NCBI RefSeq assembly: GCF_031453555.1
Contig: NZ_JAVIZM010000001.1
Coordinates: forward strand, 3,479,001-3,543,000
Direction of reading: 5' to 3'
Origin: Bacillus sp. SLBN-46
Lineage (GTDB): Bacteria > Bacillota > Bacilli > Bacillales > Cytobacillaceae
DNA length: 64,000 nucleotides
The translations under genes and the position numbers were made by a program. Numbering within the stretch: position 1 is the stretch's first letter; every line of letters begins with the position of its first letter. The notes beneath the pieces are model-generated. The model did no database searches and was not told the origin of the DNA. It saw only the letters and a program-made list of their open reading frames with translations. Below, one piece after another: positions 24,365 through 33,275 of this stretch.

Positions 24365-25807
24365 TTACATTGAATACCTTGTTTTACCCTGTGCACAGTT
24401 AATCATTTGGACTCTTTTGGCTGTGAAGTAAACCTCTCCACGTTCTTTGGCTCTTTGTAGTTTTCTTTTATATTTCTTTTCTTGTTTTACCTTCATGTAC
24501 TGAATGTAGTCCTCAATGGTATGTCCATATTGCTTTCCATAATAATATTGAAATGCTGGAACTAATCCAATCCTCGCAAAGAACTCTATTCCCCATTTTG
24601 TTTTCATCTTATGCCCTTTGTTTTGACTTGGATGGTCATGTATCATTGCTACTCTTAGTCTTCTTCTTATATAGCTATCTATGGCTAATAAGTTATCTCT
24701 GAAAACGTTGAAGAAACATGAAAATTCTCTTCCATACTTTTTATTCTCGTTTATCGCATTCCAAAGTGTTAAAAAGTAATTTACTTTTCCCCGTATTACT
24801 TGATTCACACGTTCAACCCACATTTCTTTGCTAAAAGTTAGGGATTTCATTGTTTTATCCTTTATCTTTTGGCGAAAGTCTTTCCATGTAGAATCCTTTG
24901 GTTTAGCTATGTAGTATGGTTTTCCATCTCTCTTCCTTTTCCTCCAGTGCTCAAAAGTGAATCCAAGGAAATCAAAATCATCATGGTTAAAATCGACGAT
25001 TTTCGTTTTCTCGATGGAGATCTCAAGCCCTAATTCAGCTAGCTTTTGTTTTGTTATTGATTCTGCACGCACAATTTCCTCTTTTGTTTTGGCAAATAAG
25101 AGGAAATCATCGGCATATCTGACGAAGTGAATTCCATGGGTTTCAAGTTCCCAATCAAGTTCATTTAGAAAGAGATTCGCAAGTAATGGTGAAATCACAC
25201 CCCCTTGCGGGGTTCCTGAGTCTACTTTGTGATACTTTCCTTCTTCCATGTAGCCCGCTTTAAGCCATTTCCAAATTAGATCGAGTATAGTTCCATCAGC
25301 TATATATTTATTAAGTATCTTCATTAACTTTTTATGAGGAATATTGTCAAAGAATCCCTTAATATCACAATCGTAAATATAATTGTAACCACTCTCGATA
25401 TTCCAAGTAATGATTTGCATTACTCTTTTAGCTCCAAGATTTGGACGATAGCCGCATGACCATTTATGGAAAATGAGTTCTTCACATTTAGGTTCAAGTA
25501 CATTAACCACAGCTTGCTGAACGATACGGTCTTCAATATTTGGTATCCCCAGTGGACGAAGTTTTCCGTTCTTTTTGGGAATATATTTTCTTCGTACTGG
25601 TGACGGGGTGTACTCTTTAAGTCTTAATTTCTGGAGTAACTGCTTGAGATTCTTTTCTTCGTTACTTGCGTAACTTGTGACTGTTTCTCCATCTATACCT
25701 CCAGCCCCATTATTGCTCTTAACCTTTTCCCAAGCTGTTTTTAGCTTTCTATCGAAGAGAATTTGTCCATATACACTGTGCCATTTGAACTTTAGTTCTT
25801 GATTCAA
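24365..25807 (-). CDS. ltrA: Group II intron reverse transcriptase/maturase
   Basis: A 480-residue protein that splices and mobilises its own intron. RT blocks are in order: PKKNGKLRPLGIPNIEDRIV (RT2), YIYDCDIKGFFDNIPH (RT3, with the first Asp), SGTPQGGVISPLLANLFLN (RT4), FVRYADDFLLFA (RT5, catalytic YADD near residue 232) and LGFTFEHW. A maturase X-like region follows. No HNH endonuclease domain is visible, as in class IIC. The TTG start at 25807 has a weak AAAGGTGTGG site. The frame is intact, so the element may be active. Confidence 0.95.
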   Translation of the reverse strand: MNQELKFKWHSVYGQILFDRKLKTAWEKVKSNNGAGGIDGETVTSYASNEEKNLKQLLQKLRLKEYTPSPVRRKYIPKKNGKLRPLGIPNIEDRIVQQAVVNVLEPKCEELIFHKWSCGYRPNLGAKRVMQIITWNIESGYNYIYDCDIKGFFDNIPHKKLMKILNKYIADGTILDLIWKWLKAGYMEEGKYHKVDSGTPQGGVISPLLANLFLNELDWELETHGIHFVRYADDFLLFAKTKEEIVRAESITKQKLAELGLEISIEKTKIVDFNHDDFDFLGFTFEHWRKRKRDGKPYYIAKPKDSTWKDFRQKIKDKTMKSLTFSKEMWVERVNQVIRGKVNYFLTLWNAINENKKYGREFSCFFNVFRDNLLAIDSYIRRRLRVAMIHDHPSQNKGHKMKTKWGIEFFARIGLVPAFQYYYGKQYGHTIEDYIQYMKVKQEKKYKRKLQRAKERGEVYFTAKRVQMINCAQGKTRYSM

Positions 25808-26446
25808 TGCTTATTCCACACCTTTCATTGTGCACTTCCAGTACGTTTTTACCGAGGTAACGTATACTGTTATCATTACACACTTTTATAAATGTAGAGC
25901 CACGAGGTCGCTCCCCCTTCCGTTCAGATTACGTTTGGTCGCAATCTTACTTCCGTACTATGAGGGCGTCTGACTTCTCCACTTGTATTGATAACTTCGG
26001 ATTTCCCTTATATATCAACACCTAAAGTTAAAGTGGAGACCTCACGGGGTCATCGCACTTTCCTTCTGAACATACCCAGCACCATCACTTGATAAGCCCT
26101 CCTTAGTCGACTGGTTCTTTGGCTAAGAAGCTTTAAAGTTCGGGCTTCCCGTTATTTTCGCACGGTCGCCGACTTATCCTGCCGTATGTGCTTCACGCTT
26201 TCGCATTTGGGTCTGCTCATCCGACTACGGGTCTCTCGATTTACCGCATCTCCTTCAAACACTACCTCACAGTAATGCCCTAGATTAGTCTTCGTAGGTT
26301 CTACCAGTATGCCTACGGGAGGACTTACACCTCCGAGAGAATAAACCTTCCAGGATTCGGGGTCTGTTATTACCGAAGTAACATAACCCAACCTTTAACA
26401 GTAAATTCATGCTTGTATTAAGCAAAGGTACGACTGCCCGTCGCAC

Positions 26447-26478
26447 AAAAATATCCCCCACTAAGTGAGGGATTGATA
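26447..26478 (-). terminator. Terminator interrupted downstream by the group II intron
   Basis: ATCCCTCAC-TTA-GTGGGGGAT on the minus strand (26453-26473, one mismatch) is followed by ATTTTT and then immediately by the intron GTGCG. It is the terminator of the gene stopping at 26482 and the intron's target. Confidence 0.8.
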
Positions 26479-26481
26479 TTC

Positions 26482-26892
26482 TTATGCGACTTTAATTGCT
26501 TTTCCAAATGGTACTCTCGGTAGGAATTGCCCTGGTACAAGCCAAAATAATTCAAAATCCACTGTTTCCATGTCCTCTGAAAAAAAGCCGGTTACATCCG
26601 TAATATAAAACAGTGTGTCTATCTTTTCTTCTTTTGCCCACTCAAGCACTAATGTATAGGAAGATTTCCCGTGTGTATAAAAAGTAAGGGTTTCACTTTT
26701 TACTGGGGAAATATCTCGGATCTTAAAATCTGCTTGAACCAAGAGCGTGTCTGGCTTAACGGTTTCAAACAGCTTTACTATGTTATTAATAAGGATAACA
26801 GGTGCTTCATTAGTGGATGTATCTACTGCTAAAGCCACTTTTTTGTCCTGTCGTTGCTGTATCATAGAAAGAATCGTTTTGTGCCATTTCAA
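26482..26892 (-). CDS. Short VWA-like (DUF2201) domain protein, probably truncated
   Basis: A 136-residue frame matching only the C-terminal von Willebrand A-like half of DUF2201 proteins: KVALAVDTSTNEAPV in the place of the metal-site DTSGS motif, DTLFYITDVTGFF, and ELFWLVPGQF...PFGKAIKV at the end. Full-length relatives are roughly three times longer, and the MIDAS-like site here is altered (DTSTN). The best start is TTG 26892; an ATG at 26887 is out of frame. It is probably a decayed remnant that still ends in a terminator. Confidence 0.55.
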   Translation of the reverse strand: MKWHKTILSMIQQRQDKKVALAVDTSTNEAPVILINNIVKLFETVKPDTLLVQADFKIRDISPVKSETLTFYTHGKSSYTLVLEWAKEEKIDTLFYITDVTGFFSEDMETVDFELFWLVPGQFLPRVPFGKAIKVA

Positions 26893-27009
26893 ACTCCATC
26901 ATCCCCTTTGTTTGAATGAGTGAACTATCTTATTTTGGTTTATAGGGAAATGGTTTATGATTGGATAATAGCGGGAAAATAACGGCTCGTTTTTTTGGAC
27001 AAACTAGTC

Positions 27010-27610
27010 TCAGATACAATTAAGCGAGCGGATAATCGGAGGAATTTCCTCCAATCCTTGAATAGTAAAATCTGAATCAACATGGTTCCACTGTGCATCT
27101 TTTTTCCAAATTCCTACCATACCAATTGCGCGGGCTGCACGGATATCGTTATCAGGATGATCACCCACGTATATGCTTTCATTTGGCTGAACTCCAAGTG
27201 AACCCAAGGCTCTCTTGAATATTTCAGGATTCGGTTTTTTAGTACCTTCCCATTCTGACACGAGGATCGTCTGAAAGTATGTATCAATCCCTAAAGCCTT
27301 AATATTATCCATTTGGAACTTTCCTAATCCATTTGTAATCAATCCTAAAGAAATTGACCGACTCTTTAGTTCCTCCAACATTTCTGTAACATATGGAAAG
27401 GAGACACAATGGTACTTGTTGGTAGACTTTATCCTTCCAAACATACCCACGGCATTCTAATTCAGTAAACCTGGATATGTACTGTTTCTTTTGAATATGT
27501 CCAAGCCAATTGTTTAGTCTTTCATATTGATTCAAGAGAAATTTTTGTACAGAAGCATCGCGATTCAGCAAAGTGCCATCTAGATCAAATAGTGCAGCTT
27601 TTATCATCAC
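27010..27610 (-). pseudogene. HAD-superfamily hydrolase gene broken by an internal deletion/frameshift
   Basis: The 5' part (from 27610) reads MIKAALFDLDGTLLNRDASV with the catalytic DLDGT motif and continues to about KDKVYQQ. The rest of the enzyme is in another frame and joins at about 27420: CVSFPYVTEMLEELK, GLITNG, KKPNPEIFKRAL and YVGDHPDNDIRAARAIGM. The order is that of YjjG/YsaA-like phosphatases, but about 25 residues of the cap domain between the two parts seem absent and the frames do not meet. Alone, the downstream 146-codon frame lacks the nucleophile, so an active enzyme is unlikely. Confidence 0.8.
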
Positions 27611-27631
27611 GAAGCCTCCTCCACTTTTTTC

Positions 27632-28192
27632 TTAGCAATCAATTTCTTTAATTATTTTTGCGGGATTTCCACCAACGACAACGTTATCGGGTACATCTTT
27701 TGTAACCACTGCCCCGGATGCAATGACGACATTATTTCCTATTGTTATTCCTGGATTAATGACCGCTCGTCCCCCTATCCATACATTGTCCCCTATTGTG
27801 ACTGGCTTGCCATATTCTATACCAGATATTCTTTCGTAAGGATTAATTGGATGGGTAGCCGTATATATATGTACTCCTGGAGCAATAAAACAATGATCAC
27901 CGATGCGTATCTCACAAACATCTAAAAATACGCAATCAAAGTTTGCATAAAAATTCTCACCAACATGAAGATTGTATCCATAGTCACACCGTAAAGTAGG
28001 TTCAATATATATATTGTCCCCTGTTGTTCCAAAAAGTTCTTTAAGTAATTCGGTTCGTTTATCAACCTCTGTTTCTAGTGTTTGATTGTATAATCGAGTC
28101 AATCTTCGTGCATTTTCTCTACCTTTTACTAGTTCAGAGTCTGCTGGGTTATACATTTCTCCGTTTACCATTTTTTCCTTTTCAGTTATCAT
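27632..28192 (-). CDS. maa: Maltose/galactoside O-acetyltransferase
   Basis: A 186-residue left-handed beta-helix acetyltransferase. It begins with the family helix [20 protein letters not shown] and has hexapeptide repeats from about residue 60 on ([57 protein letters not shown]), with the catalytic histidine in YTATHPI near 113. It transfers acetyl from acetyl-CoA to a sugar hydroxyl. ATG 28192 follows GGGAG with 7-nt spacing and is preferred over the ATG at 28210. The acceptor may be maltose, glucose or another sugar. Confidence 0.92.
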   Translation of the reverse strand: MITEKEKMVNGEMYNPADSELVKGRENARRLTRLYNQTLETEVDKRTELLKELFGTTGDNIYIEPTLRCDYGYNLHVGENFYANFDCVFLDVCEIRIGDHCFIAPGVHIYTATHPINPYERISGIEYGKPVTIGDNVWIGGRAVINPGITIGNNVVIASGAVVTKDVPDNVVVGGNPAKIIKEIDC

Positions 28193-28344
28193 TAGTAAAC
28201 TCCCATTCATTTGGTTTTTTTGATACCTTAATCATATCAAATAATTATTAACAATTTTATCTAGATAAAAGATATTGATTTTTCAGAAAACAATATTTAC
28301 CATTAACATATAAACGTGTTGTTATCGACGGGGAGGAAAATCAT

Positions 28345-30000
28345 TTGAAATTTGACGTGATTGTGGTTGGAGCCGGCCTTGCAGGATTAGTTACTACTGC
28401 AGAACTGGCTGATGCAGGAAAGAAGGTACTGCTATTAGATCAAGAACCTGAAGCGTCTCTCGGAGGACAGGCTTGGTGGTCTTTTGGAGGGTTATTTCTT
28501 GTGGATTCACCCGAACAAAGACGAATGGGAATCAAGGATTCCCGTGACTTGGCCTGGCAAGACTGGCTAGGATCCGCTGGTTTCGATCGAGAAGAGGATG
28601 AAGATTATTGGGGAAAAAAATGGGCGGAAGCTTATGTGGATTTCGCTGCTGGTGAAAAACGCGAGTGGTTGACTGGAATGGGTATTCGTTTTTTCCCAGT
28701 GGTTGGCTGGGCAGAACGTGGAGGCTACACAGCCGAAGGACATGGTAATTCAGTACCAAGGTTTCATATTGTCTGGGGTACTGGTCCTGGCCTTGTTAAA
28801 CCATTTGAGGAGAGAGTCAGAAAAGCAATGGAAAAGGGACTTGTCACTTATCGTCCTCGCCATCGTGTGAATGAATTATTAAAGGAAAATGGAGCGGTTT
28901 CCGGGGTCCGTGGTGACGTCCTTGTGCCAAGTAATGCTGCCCGAGGGGAAGCAAGTTCCCGTGAAGTCATTGGCGATTTTGAATTTCTTAGTTCAGCCGT
29001 TGTAGTAACCAGCGGCGGGATTGGCGGAAATCACGAGTTGATTAGGAAAAATTGGCCTACACGGCTTGGAGCAGTACCAAAGAATATGATTTCAGGTGTA
29101 CCAGAACACGTGGATGGAAGGATGCTTGGTATTACGGAGAAAGCTGGTGGACGCATCGTTAATCGCGACAGAATGTGGCACTATACCGAGGGCATAAAAA
29201 ACTGGGACCCTGTCTGGCCTATGCATGGAATCCGAATCCTTCCTGGTCCTTCCTCACTTTGGCTTGATGCGAACGGAAATCGATTCCCTGCACCGAATTT
29301 CCCGGGTTTTGATACATTAGGAACTCTTGAAGCGATTATGAAAACAGGATACGATTATTCTTGGTTTATTTTAACTCAGAAAATCATTGAAAAAGAGTTT
29401 GCTTTATCTGGCTCCGAGCAAAATCCAGATTTAACAGGAAAGAGTATAAAGAAAGTGTTGGCGCGTGTACTTCCAGGCCCGACTGCGCCTGTAAAAGCAT
29501 TCATGGATAAGGGCGAGGACTTTGTCATTGCTAATACCCTTCCTGAACTTGTGGAAGGAATGAATAAGCTTACTGATAATCCATTACTTAAGCTCGATCA
29601 CATCGAGAGGCAAATTTTAGCGAGAGATCGTGAAATAGAAAATAAGTTTACGAAGGATCTTCAAATTACTGCGATGCGCGGGGCCAGGAATTATTTAGGG
29701 GATAAATTGATCAGGGTTGCTCCCCCACATAAAATTCTTGATCCAAAAATGGGACCATTGATTGCTGTCCGATTAAACATTGTGAGCCGAAAAACGTTGG
29801 GCGGCCTTCAAACGGATTTGTCTGGTCGAGTTCTGGATGCCTCTGGTAATCCTGTGCCAGGTCTGTATGCAGCAGGCGAGGTTTCCGGATTTGGTGGCGG
29901 GGGAATTCATGGCTACCGATCATTAGAAGGAACGTTCGTCGGAGGCTGTCTGTTTACAGGAAGGCAAGCAGGCCGGGCATTGGCTAAAGAGTTGGGTTAA
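28345..30000 (+). CDS. FAD-binding dehydrogenase (fumarate reductase/KstD-like)
   Basis: A 551-residue flavoprotein. The N-terminus has the dinucleotide fold VVGAGLAGLVTTAELADAGK with an acidic strand end (LLLDQE), and the C-terminus has the second FAD segment GLYAAGEVSGFGGGGIHGYR...EGTFVGGCLFTGR. This is the FAD_binding_2 architecture of fumarate reductase and 3-ketosteroid dehydrogenase relatives; the named steroid motifs are not evident. The TTG 28345 start follows GGGGAGG. No signal peptide or heme domain is present, so electrons must pass to a separate acceptor. Substrate unknown; it is monocistronic. Confidence 0.85.
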   Translation: MKFDVIVVGAGLAGLVTTAELADAGKKVLLLDQEPEASLGGQAWWSFGGLFLVDSPEQRRMGIKDSRDLAWQDWLGSAGFDREEDEDYWGKKWAEAYVDFAAGEKREWLTGMGIRFFPVVGWAERGGYTAEGHGNSVPRFHIVWGTGPGLVKPFEERVRKAMEKGLVTYRPRHRVNELLKENGAVSGVRGDVLVPSNAARGEASSREVIGDFEFLSSAVVVTSGGIGGNHELIRKNWPTRLGAVPKNMISGVPEHVDGRMLGITEKAGGRIVNRDRMWHYTEGIKNWDPVWPMHGIRILPGPSSLWLDANGNRFPAPNFPGFDTLGTLEAIMKTGYDYSWFILTQKIIEKEFALSGSEQNPDLTGKSIKKVLARVLPGPTAPVKAFMDKGEDFVIANTLPELVEGMNKLTDNPLLKLDHIERQILARDREIENKFTKDLQITAMRGARNYLGDKLIRVAPPHKILDPKMGPLIAVRLNIVSRKTLGGLQTDLSGRVLDASGNPVPGLYAAGEVSGFGGGGIHGYRSLEGTFVGGCLFTGRQAGRALAKELG

Positions 30001-30006
30001 TAAGAG

Positions 30007-30042
30007 AAAAAAGCAGTGGAACCTAGTTTGGTTCACTGCTTT
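30007..30042 (+). terminator. Terminator after the FAD dehydrogenase
   Basis: AAAAAAGCAGTG...AACC pairs with GGTT...CACTGCTTTTTT (30030-30045), with one bulge. It lies 6 bp past the stop. Confidence 0.88.
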
Positions 30043-30137
30043 TTTAGTGGTTTTATTTGTGATGCTGCTTAATGGATGTTCTTATCGACAAACGTGGGAT
30101 GTTTTTGCTTGTTACTCCCTCAAATCTCAAATGTCCC

Positions 30138-33100
30138 CTAATTAATAAACACAAACTCCGTCCTACTACCAGTCTGGCCAGCAATAACCTCCAGCCTAAC
30201 ATCAATTCGTTCCTTGAGTTCCGGTACGTGCGAAATAATCCCGACTAACCGGCCGCTGCTCTGAATATCCATTAACGCTTCAATCGCTTGATCTAATGAC
30301 TCAGGATCAAGCGTACCAAACCCTTCATCAATAAACATCGTCTCTAATGACACACCGCCCGCATAATTTTGAACCACATCCGCAAGCCCTAGTGCTAGCG
30401 ACAAGGAAGCCTTGAAGCTCTCGCCCCCAGATAATGTTTTAACATGACGTTCCTGGCCAGTATACTGATCGAACACAAGCAGTTCCAAACCACTTTGTGC
30501 ATTCCCTTTCGCTCGGTCCGTTTTTCTGAGCAACTCGAAACGACCTGACGTCATTTTTCTTAAGCGAACATTCGCTTCACGCAAAATATCATCTAAGAAA
30601 GCTGCAAGCACATAGCGCTCAAAGGTAATTCGGAAATTATTTTGCCCTTTGGCAATCTCGTACAGATGACCAATTAGCTTATACCTTTCCTCAAGAACCT
30701 TCATCTGTTCATTCAAGCTTACTACCCTGTTGTATATTTCTTCATTATCACGCTTTTTAACAAATAAATCCGTACGTTGCTGGTTTAGCTCTTCCAGTTC
30801 GCTAGTTCGTTTTGCAAGCTCCAGCTTTAATCCCTCAACATCAGGCGTTTTCACATCTGATAATAGTTCTGTCAGCTCGTTCAAACGATCAGTAACCGAA
30901 CGAAACTCTTCTCGATAAGCACGGATTTGCCCCTCTAATCTGCGAATTTCATCCTCAGATTGTTTCGAAGAATGATACACACCATAGTTTTCAAACCCTT
31001 GCTCAGATAACTTTTCTTTAAAGATTTCCCGTTCTGTAAGAAGCTCCTGTTGCTTGCTAGAGAAGTGACCCTCGGCATCCTGCAACCTAGCTGATTCATT
31101 CGAGCGCTTTTCTTTCACTCCCTGTAAGCGTTGTTGAGATTCCTCTAACTGTTTCAATAGAATCTCATAGCGGTTACGTGAAGCAGAGAGTGTTTTTTCA
31201 TATTCAACTTCTGAACGAAGATTCTCTGGTATGAGCTTCATCATTCTTGTCAAATTCGTTTTCTTTTCTGTAAAATCAACAGTTACTTCGTTCACCTTTG
31301 CCACTAACTGTTGAATAGCAAGCTGCAACTCACCTTTTTCCGTTTCATGCTTTTCAATGACACTCTTTATATGGTCCAGCTGTTGTATCTGTTCAGCAAG
31401 TTTGCTTTGAGTCTGGACAAGTTGATTTTTCGCAGTGGTCGTTTCCATTTTTACATGTAATAAATCCTCTTCTGAAAAATCAGCTCGGTAGGAACGTATT
31501 TCTTGAAGAATTTCCTGAACTGCATCCTTCTGTGTTTTTTCAGCGGATTGACTTTGGTAAAAATTTGCTTCATCCAATGATTTTTCTCTTTCCCATTTAG
31601 CCGCCTGTTCCTTTGCAGCTTTCAGATCTTCCTCGGTCGGAATAGCGTCTTCATGCTGTAGAGCAGGAGTCGGGTGATGCTCAGAACCGCAAACAGGACA
31701 TGCCTCACCTGTTTGAAGCTTTGCAGCTAAAATCGCTGCCTGCCCATGCATCCATTTCGTTTCTAGTTCATCAACAAGAGCTCTGGCGTCAGTAAATTTG
31801 GCAACCGTATTTTCATAACGACCAGTACTGGTCCTTAAAGCCTGTTCAGCCTTTTTGTAGCGTCCAAGTAAGGTCTCATATTTATCGAATCGTTCAAGCT
31901 CAGCCTTGAGCTTTTCCATTTTGCTTTCATTTTCTAAGTAGCTAAGCTTTCCTTTTTCTATCTCTTCCCTGTCTTTGTTAAGGGAAGTAATATGCTCAAG
32001 CAATTGTTCAAGTGCTTGGTCGGATTTTCTCAATTTTTCTTGAGCTACTTTTAACTCAGCATCCTTTTGTGATGTCTCTTTAAGCAAGGCAGCAAATGAA
32101 TAGACATCCTCTTTCATATTTACTAAGTGATTGACTTCATTGAGGGCTGTTTGTCGTTCACTCTCTCGCGCAAGTTCCATTTGGAGCTTCTGCTCATACT
32201 GCTGCATTAATTGATCAAGCTTTTCCATTTCCGCTTTTATAGTATCAACATTAATTTGAAGCTGATCTACTTCCCTTTTTAACCGGTGACAAAGCTCTTC
32301 TTGTTTTGCTAAAAGAGCGGCTTTTTGTGCTCGTTGGACCTGCACTTCTTTTTCGGCAAATAACGCTTCTTGTGCAACAAGAAGTTCTTTTTGCTCTTTT
32401 AAATCTTCTTTAGTTTGTAGCTGTTTTAATATCGCTTCCGCTTCAAAAAGCTGTTCCTTCAGTTTATCTTGTTCGAGACCCTTAACTTTAAACTGGCTAT
32501 TCAGTTCTTCTAGCCTTTCACCTATTCCAGAGATTTCTTCCTTTAAGAGCGGTAAAATAATCGTATCATTTACACTATTTGCCTCTATATATTCCCGCAG
32601 CTCCTCATTTGTCACTGCTTGGATGCGCCGAATCGCCTCGTTTCGTGCCTGCACTTGATCCTCTACTGCTTTTTTAAGATCCGTTGCTTCAATTTTCAGC
32701 TTCTCTTCAACCATTTTATATAACTGGGTATGGAATAAGCGCTGAAGGATTATTTCTTTATCTTTACTGTCTGAAGTCAGTAGTTTTCGGAATTCACCCT
32801 GTGGGATCATCAGAATTTGCCTGAATTGATTAGCATCAATCAGCATAATTTCTTTAATTTTCTCTTCCACATCATTGATCTTTGATGCCAGCAGCTTTTT
32901 CTCGCCATTTTCATCCCACCCATATAGTTCGGCTTTTGCACCTAGCTGTGTAAATCCTTCTCCCTTGTCCTTTTTCTTTAACTGTTGTGGGGACCTGGTT
33001 ATCGAATAAACTTTATTCCGTAGAGAAAAATCGAGAGAAACCTCCGTTAAATGTTCATCGCTGGCAAATTGACTACGAAGTTCTGGACCATTCCGATCTT

Positions 33101-33275
33101 CCCCACTGGCTTTTCCATAGATTGCATAACTAATCGCATCAAAAATGGTCGTTTTTCCGGCACCTGTTTTTCCAGAAATCACAAACATGGTTCGATTGCC
33201 TAAATGGGAAAAGTCTATTTCTTCCCTGCCCGCGTAAGGACCAAATGCCTGCATGGTCAGTTTTAATGGTTTCAT
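30138..33275 (-). CDS. sbcC: DNA double-strand break nuclease subunit SbcC (Rad50-like)
   Basis: A 1045-residue SMC-like ATPase. It has Walker A GKTGAGKTTIFDAISYAIYG near residue 35, two long coiled-coil arms, the zinc hook CPVCGSEHHP near residue 525, signature LSGGESFKASLSLALGLAD near 955 and Walker B LETMFIDEGFGTLD. With SbcD it forms the MR-like complex that opens hairpins and protein-blocked DNA ends. Its ATG overlaps the sbcD stop by 4 bases (ATGA), so translation is coupled. Confidence 0.97.
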   Translation of the reverse strand: MKPLKLTMQAFGPYAGREEIDFSHLGNRTMFVISGKTGAGKTTIFDAISYAIYGKASGEDRNGPELRSQFASDEHLTEVSLDFSLRNKVYSITRSPQQLKKKDKGEGFTQLGAKAELYGWDENGEKKLLASKINDVEEKIKEIMLIDANQFRQILMIPQGEFRKLLTSDSKDKEIILQRLFHTQLYKMVEEKLKIEATDLKKAVEDQVQARNEAIRRIQAVTNEELREYIEANSVNDTIILPLLKEEISGIGERLEELNSQFKVKGLEQDKLKEQLFEAEAILKQLQTKEDLKEQKELLVAQEALFAEKEVQVQRAQKAALLAKQEELCHRLKREVDQLQINVDTIKAEMEKLDQLMQQYEQKLQMELARESERQTALNEVNHLVNMKEDVYSFAALLKETSQKDAELKVAQEKLRKSDQALEQLLEHITSLNKDREEIEKGKLSYLENESKMEKLKAELERFDKYETLLGRYKKAEQALRTSTGRYENTVAKFTDARALVDELETKWMHGQAAILAAKLQTGEACPVCGSEHHPTPALQHEDAIPTEEDLKAAKEQAAKWEREKSLDEANFYQSQSAEKTQKDAVQEILQEIRSYRADFSEEDLLHVKMETTTAKNQLVQTQSKLAEQIQQLDHIKSVIEKHETEKGELQLAIQQLVAKVNEVTVDFTEKKTNLTRMMKLIPENLRSEVEYEKTLSASRNRYEILLKQLEESQQRLQGVKEKRSNESARLQDAEGHFSSKQQELLTEREIFKEKLSEQGFENYGVYHSSKQSEDEIRRLEGQIRAYREEFRSVTDRLNELTELLSDVKTPDVEGLKLELAKRTSELEELNQQRTDLFVKKRDNEEIYNRVVSLNEQMKVLEERYKLIGHLYEIAKGQNNFRITFERYVLAAFLDDILREANVRLRKMTSGRFELLRKTDRAKGNAQSGLELLVFDQYTGQERHVKTLSGGESFKASLSLALGLADVVQNYAGGVSLETMFIDEGFGTLDPESLDQAIEALMDIQSSGRLVGIISHVPELKERIDVRLEVIAGQTGSRTEFVFIN

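Larger units (their letters stand above)
24284..26446 (-). mobile_element. Complete group II intron, probably class IIC
   Basis: On the minus strand the element begins GTGCGACGGGCAGTC at 26446, the expected GUGYG 5' end. It then has about 640 nt of structured ribozyme sequence (domains I-III), an intact reverse transcriptase ORF in domain IV, a 33-nt domain V and a domain VI ending ...CCCTACTTTAT near 24284. The 5' exon is the terminator of the gene at 26482: hairpin, five T, then the intron. Insertion straight after a terminator hairpin is the hallmark of class IIC introns. The 3' boundary is good to a few bases only. No second copy is in the window. Confidence 0.85.

Noticed and set aside
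26152..26391. Minus-strand 79-codon frame inside the intron
   Set aside because: It lies in the folded 5' ribozyme region (domains I-III), has no ribosome site, and its amino-acid pattern matches no protein.
12600..28300. Considered the accessory region as a prophage or integrative element
   Set aside because: No integrase, terminase, capsid, relaxase or att-like direct repeat was seen. Gene content is ordinary monocistronic accessory genes plus one intron.
30047..30145. Short plus-strand frame beginning VVLFVMLLNGCSYRQ, resembling a lipoprotein signal
   Set aside because: It starts inside the terminator of the FAD dehydrogenase, has no ribosome site, is only 32 codons long and runs into the sbcC 3' end; at most a relic.
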